Positions 52,475 to 54,725 of a DNA stretch of 54,725 nt are shown here, one piece after another. The DNA is from Mastigamoeba balamuthi (taxonomy: Eukaryota; Evosea; Mastigamoebida; Mastigamoebidae). The stretch is from assembly GCA_902651635.1 (NCBI GenBank), contig CACRSC010000032.1, positions 220,912-275,636 of the forward strand, given 5' to 3'. Numbering within the stretch: the first letter of the stretch is position 1; the number at the start of each line of letters is the position of its first letter. The position numbers and the translations under genes are program-made. Below the pieces are notes generated by a model. It was not told where the DNA came from and made no database searches. It worked only from the letters and a program-made list of their open reading frames with translations.

Positions 52475-52990
52475 TCTGCGTGGGGTTGACAGTCTCGTAG
52501 CGCACCCCGGCCTTATGGCAGTCCGCCAGGAAGTGCTCGATCAGGCCCACTGACAGGGGGCCCATGCAGGCCTCATACCAGCGGCCGACGAAGCGCATGC
52601 CAGCATGGGGCCCACCCTTATGCAACGTCTGTTTCAGAGGTGGGGGTAATCAGAGGCCCAGGGGGGTCACCCAGAGCTGGTGCCCTGTGAATGGGACCCG
52701 TGCTGGGCCCACTATGCAGTGGAGGCACAGCCCGTGTGGTGCCCACCAGAGCACAACCGTTCGCCCATCAGAAGGGAGGGCCCACTGCTGCCACGGAGGC
52801 CCGTGTGCCACGGGACCACACGAAGTCCACTGTCTGGCTCCACAGGCCACCCGGCGGGAAGAGCCACAGCACGTACTGTGGAGAAAAATCGCAGGCGAAG
52901 AGGTCCTGCCCCATAGTGTCGGGGTGTGGTGACCAGAAGCGCAAGATGAAGCACTGTGTGCGCCTTGACTCTGCTGGAAGCATCTACAGC
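52475..52990 (-). mobile_element. Probable tyrosine-recombinase (DIRS-like) retroelement relic
   Basis: On the minus strand one frame reads CFILRFWSPHPDTMGQDLFA, then DFSPQYVLWLFPPGGLWSQT and RGTRAS, which resembles the RNase H region of DIRS-type elements (a Phe-rich start, an Asp in a DxFAxD context, W-x-(N/F)-PP, then a GT-rich strand). Downstream, after frame breaks, GRWYEACMGPLSVGLIEHFL and ADCHKAGVRYETVN resemble the helical N-terminal part of tyrosine recombinases, ending at a TGA near 52475. It is short and broken; the assignment rests on pattern alone. Confidence 0.35.
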
Positions 52991-53588
52991 AGTAGCACCT
53001 CATAGCAGACAAAGGTCTCCAAGAGAGCACAGAGAAGGTCAAAGGCCCTTGAGAGCAAGAAGGGGGGTGACAGCGGGGATCGGATGATGGCAAGAGAGAA
53101 CGAGGGTGATTTTGTTGTTTTGTTGGCTAAATACCCTGGCACTGTGCAATCTCCCGAGTACCTGCTATGAGGTGCGACTCATCCTTCGGAGATGACCTGC
53201 ACGTCGGGACGCGGCAAACAGAGGAGCCACTAACCTCTTTATTTTGATGTGTCTCTTATCCAGGGTACAGGCTCTGTGTTTCTGGGCGGCGTCGTTGCGA
53301 CGTCACTGACCAGAGAAGAGGAAACCGTTGGATATCCATCTAGAGCTTCGAGAGGGATCCCGCGTTGACTCCTGGATAAAAAATCCGCAGCGCCCATCGT
53401 CTCTTCACAGAACAACATACACACTTCATGGGCTGTTGGTGTTCTCTCACCAACACGCTTGGCTAGAATCCCGATGTATGGGCTTGCCGATGTGTAATCG
53501 CCCGTGATTTAGTATTCAATTGTCATTGAATGGGACGCTTCTGTTCTCTGGACTCACGGTGTCGATTCTCCTGGATCTGAACCTGCAT
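52991..53588. other. Intergenic, contains a copied MADP 5' flank
   Basis: No coding pattern. The 53418-53468 stretch repeats the DNA preceding MADP copy G. The part next to 53589 is the 3' flank of the minus-strand APMAP-like gene. Confidence 0.45.
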
Positions 53589-54725
53589 CTAGGCTCTCTT
53601 GAGTAGCCTGAGGGTCGGCGAGCAGAAGCTCTCCAGTAGCAGGCTTCCGTCCTCGTACTCGAGCGCTCCTGCATTGCCGACGACAGTCCCACTCGCGTCC
53701 TCCAGCACTCTGACAATGTCCCCATCCTCTGTGACCTCCCAGACTGCCATCACAACTCCGTCAGCACTCGTGGAATCGGCTCAGTGTGACTTACGCATCG
53801 CATGGTCCTTGACAACCGCCTGGATCAGGCCGATGGGCAGCACCGCCAGGAGACGACGCACGGCAGGGCGGCGAATGACAGCGAGTATGAGGGGCTTGGC
53901 CGGGCGGCTGGCGCCGGCCCAGAAGGTCCCGCGCGGGCTGAGTGCCACGTTGTCGAGGAATCCGGGCAGGGCCGCCCCTCCCAGTGGTGCCTCGAGCTCC
54001 CCTGCGCGCGGGCCAGAGACCCAGAGCCTCGCCAGCGACATCTGCGCGGTGAGCGCCACGACAAGCGCCTCGGAGCTGGGCGTGAGGGCGAGGCCGTTGG
54101 GGCAGGGCAGGTCCTGGGCCAGGACCCGCGTGCTCCTGTCCCGGGGGTCGTAGCGCACAATCCTGCCGTCGCTCACACCCGAGAGCACTGGCGGCGGTGT
54201 CAGAGGGTGGCCGGGGTGTGCCTCGGGTGGGCCTTGCCTGTCTGGAAGACCCTGTGCAGGGGCTGCGTGCGGCTCGTCTGCGTGAAGAACACGACGCCTG
54301 TCCTGTGGTCCACTGCGATGCCGTTGGCGAACCGCAGGCGCTCCCCGTCGATCGCGTTCAGCACACTCACAATGGCTGCGGGGATGTGCGAGGCACACGC
54401 GCGTGAGAACACAGAGCCGCTGCCTCGTGTGCGACGTGTCAGAGAGCAAGCGCGGTCACTTTTGTTGGGGAAGACGTTGAGGATTCCAGCCCAGGCGTCG
54501 GCGACCCAGAGCACGCCGTCCTCGCCAAACGCGAGCCCCAGGGGGCGCCCGCATCCCTCCTCCTCCGCGCCCTGCCTGGCCTCCCTGAAGATGCTCGTGC
54601 AGTTCCTCCCCGTCGACACGAAACTTCGAGGGGCGCCGACGTGGCAAACACAAGTGCATCAAAAACTGACCCGTAAATTGTTCCCCAACCCTCAACGTTC
54701 CCCCCTTCCCTCCCCTCCCTCCTCC
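53589..54725 (-). CDS. Strictosidine-synthase/APMAP-like beta-propeller protein (5' partial)
   Basis: The visible exons are about 54619-54460, 54375-54238, 54187-53795 and 53755-53589; phases close to the stop TAG at 53591-53589. The upstream exon(s), with the N-terminal anchor, lie at or beyond the window edge. Propeller-blade motifs are clear: CGRPLGLAFGEDGVLWVADA, RFANGIAVDHRTGVVFFTQT, SDGRIVRYDP, CPNGLALTPSSEALVVALT and PGFLDNVALSPRGTFWAG, the last typical of the family's LPGxPDNI strand. The C-terminus ends SLLLESFCSPTLRLLKRA. Members are membrane-anchored six-blade propellers with arylesterase-like or unknown activity in animals. Intron donors are GTGACC, GCAAGG (a GC-AG intron, 54237-54188) and GTAAGT. 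Confidence 0.82.

Noticed and set aside
1-54725. CRISPR arrays, bacterial operons, Shine-Dalgarno sites or rho-independent terminators
   Set aside because: Spliced genes, signal peptides and GPI-type tails show eukaryotic nuclear DNA; no regularly spaced short repeats were seen.

Overview
The window reads as nuclear DNA of a GC-rich, intron-bearing, ciliated or flagellated free-living protist. Long GC-rich exons are split by short spliceosomal introns (34-222 nt where both ends are resolved), and the gene content is eukaryotic: a class I cyclic-nucleotide phosphodiesterase, a receptor-type adenylyl cyclase, a receptor pseudokinase, a BART-domain CFAP36 relative and a giant EGF-bearing surface protein. 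CFAP36 points to a cilium. An amoebozoan (archamoeba-like) source is a guess only. For most genes the exon joins below were checked by reading phase.

Left part (1-13.7 kb): two divergent paralogous genes at the edge (1-40 minus, 930 onward plus), about 3.5 kb of AT-richer DNA without recognisable genes, a nine-exon membrane-anchored phosphodiesterase (8731-5500, minus), an unrecognised acidic protein (10566-9488, minus), a CFAP36-like gene (11134-12149) and a SAM methyltransferase (12785-13708).

Middle (14.3-35 kb): a tandem array of an unrecognised gene family starting MADP (two intact copies, three broken), interleaved with methyltransferase debris; a class IIIb-type receptor adenylyl cyclase (19701-22260); a divergent pair of small membrane proteins; a secreted, probably GPI-anchored GH5 glycosidase (24911-26858); a 1301-residue receptor with periplasmic-binding-like ectodomain and a kinase domain lacking its catalytic residues (28284-32254); a third intact MADP gene converging on it; and a four-exon helical protein (33824-35005).

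Right part (36-54.7 kb): an approximately 3561-residue type I membrane protein of repeated beta-sandwich-like modules and EGF-like repeats (47475-36017, minus), a MITE-like element with about 70-bp inverted termini, a decayed inverted copy of the 33.3-30.0 kb interval, a probable tyrosine-recombinase retroelement relic, and the 3' part of a strictosidine-synthase/APMAP-like gene.

Themes: cyclic-AMP signalling at the membrane (cyclase plus phosphodiesterase, each with a large non-cytosolic sensor region), repeated duplication and decay of two gene families, and an unusual 5' splice site, GYNCGY, seen in about half of 33 inferred introns. Two genes need one extra base in a homopolymer to stay in frame, which looks like sequencing error rather than gene death.
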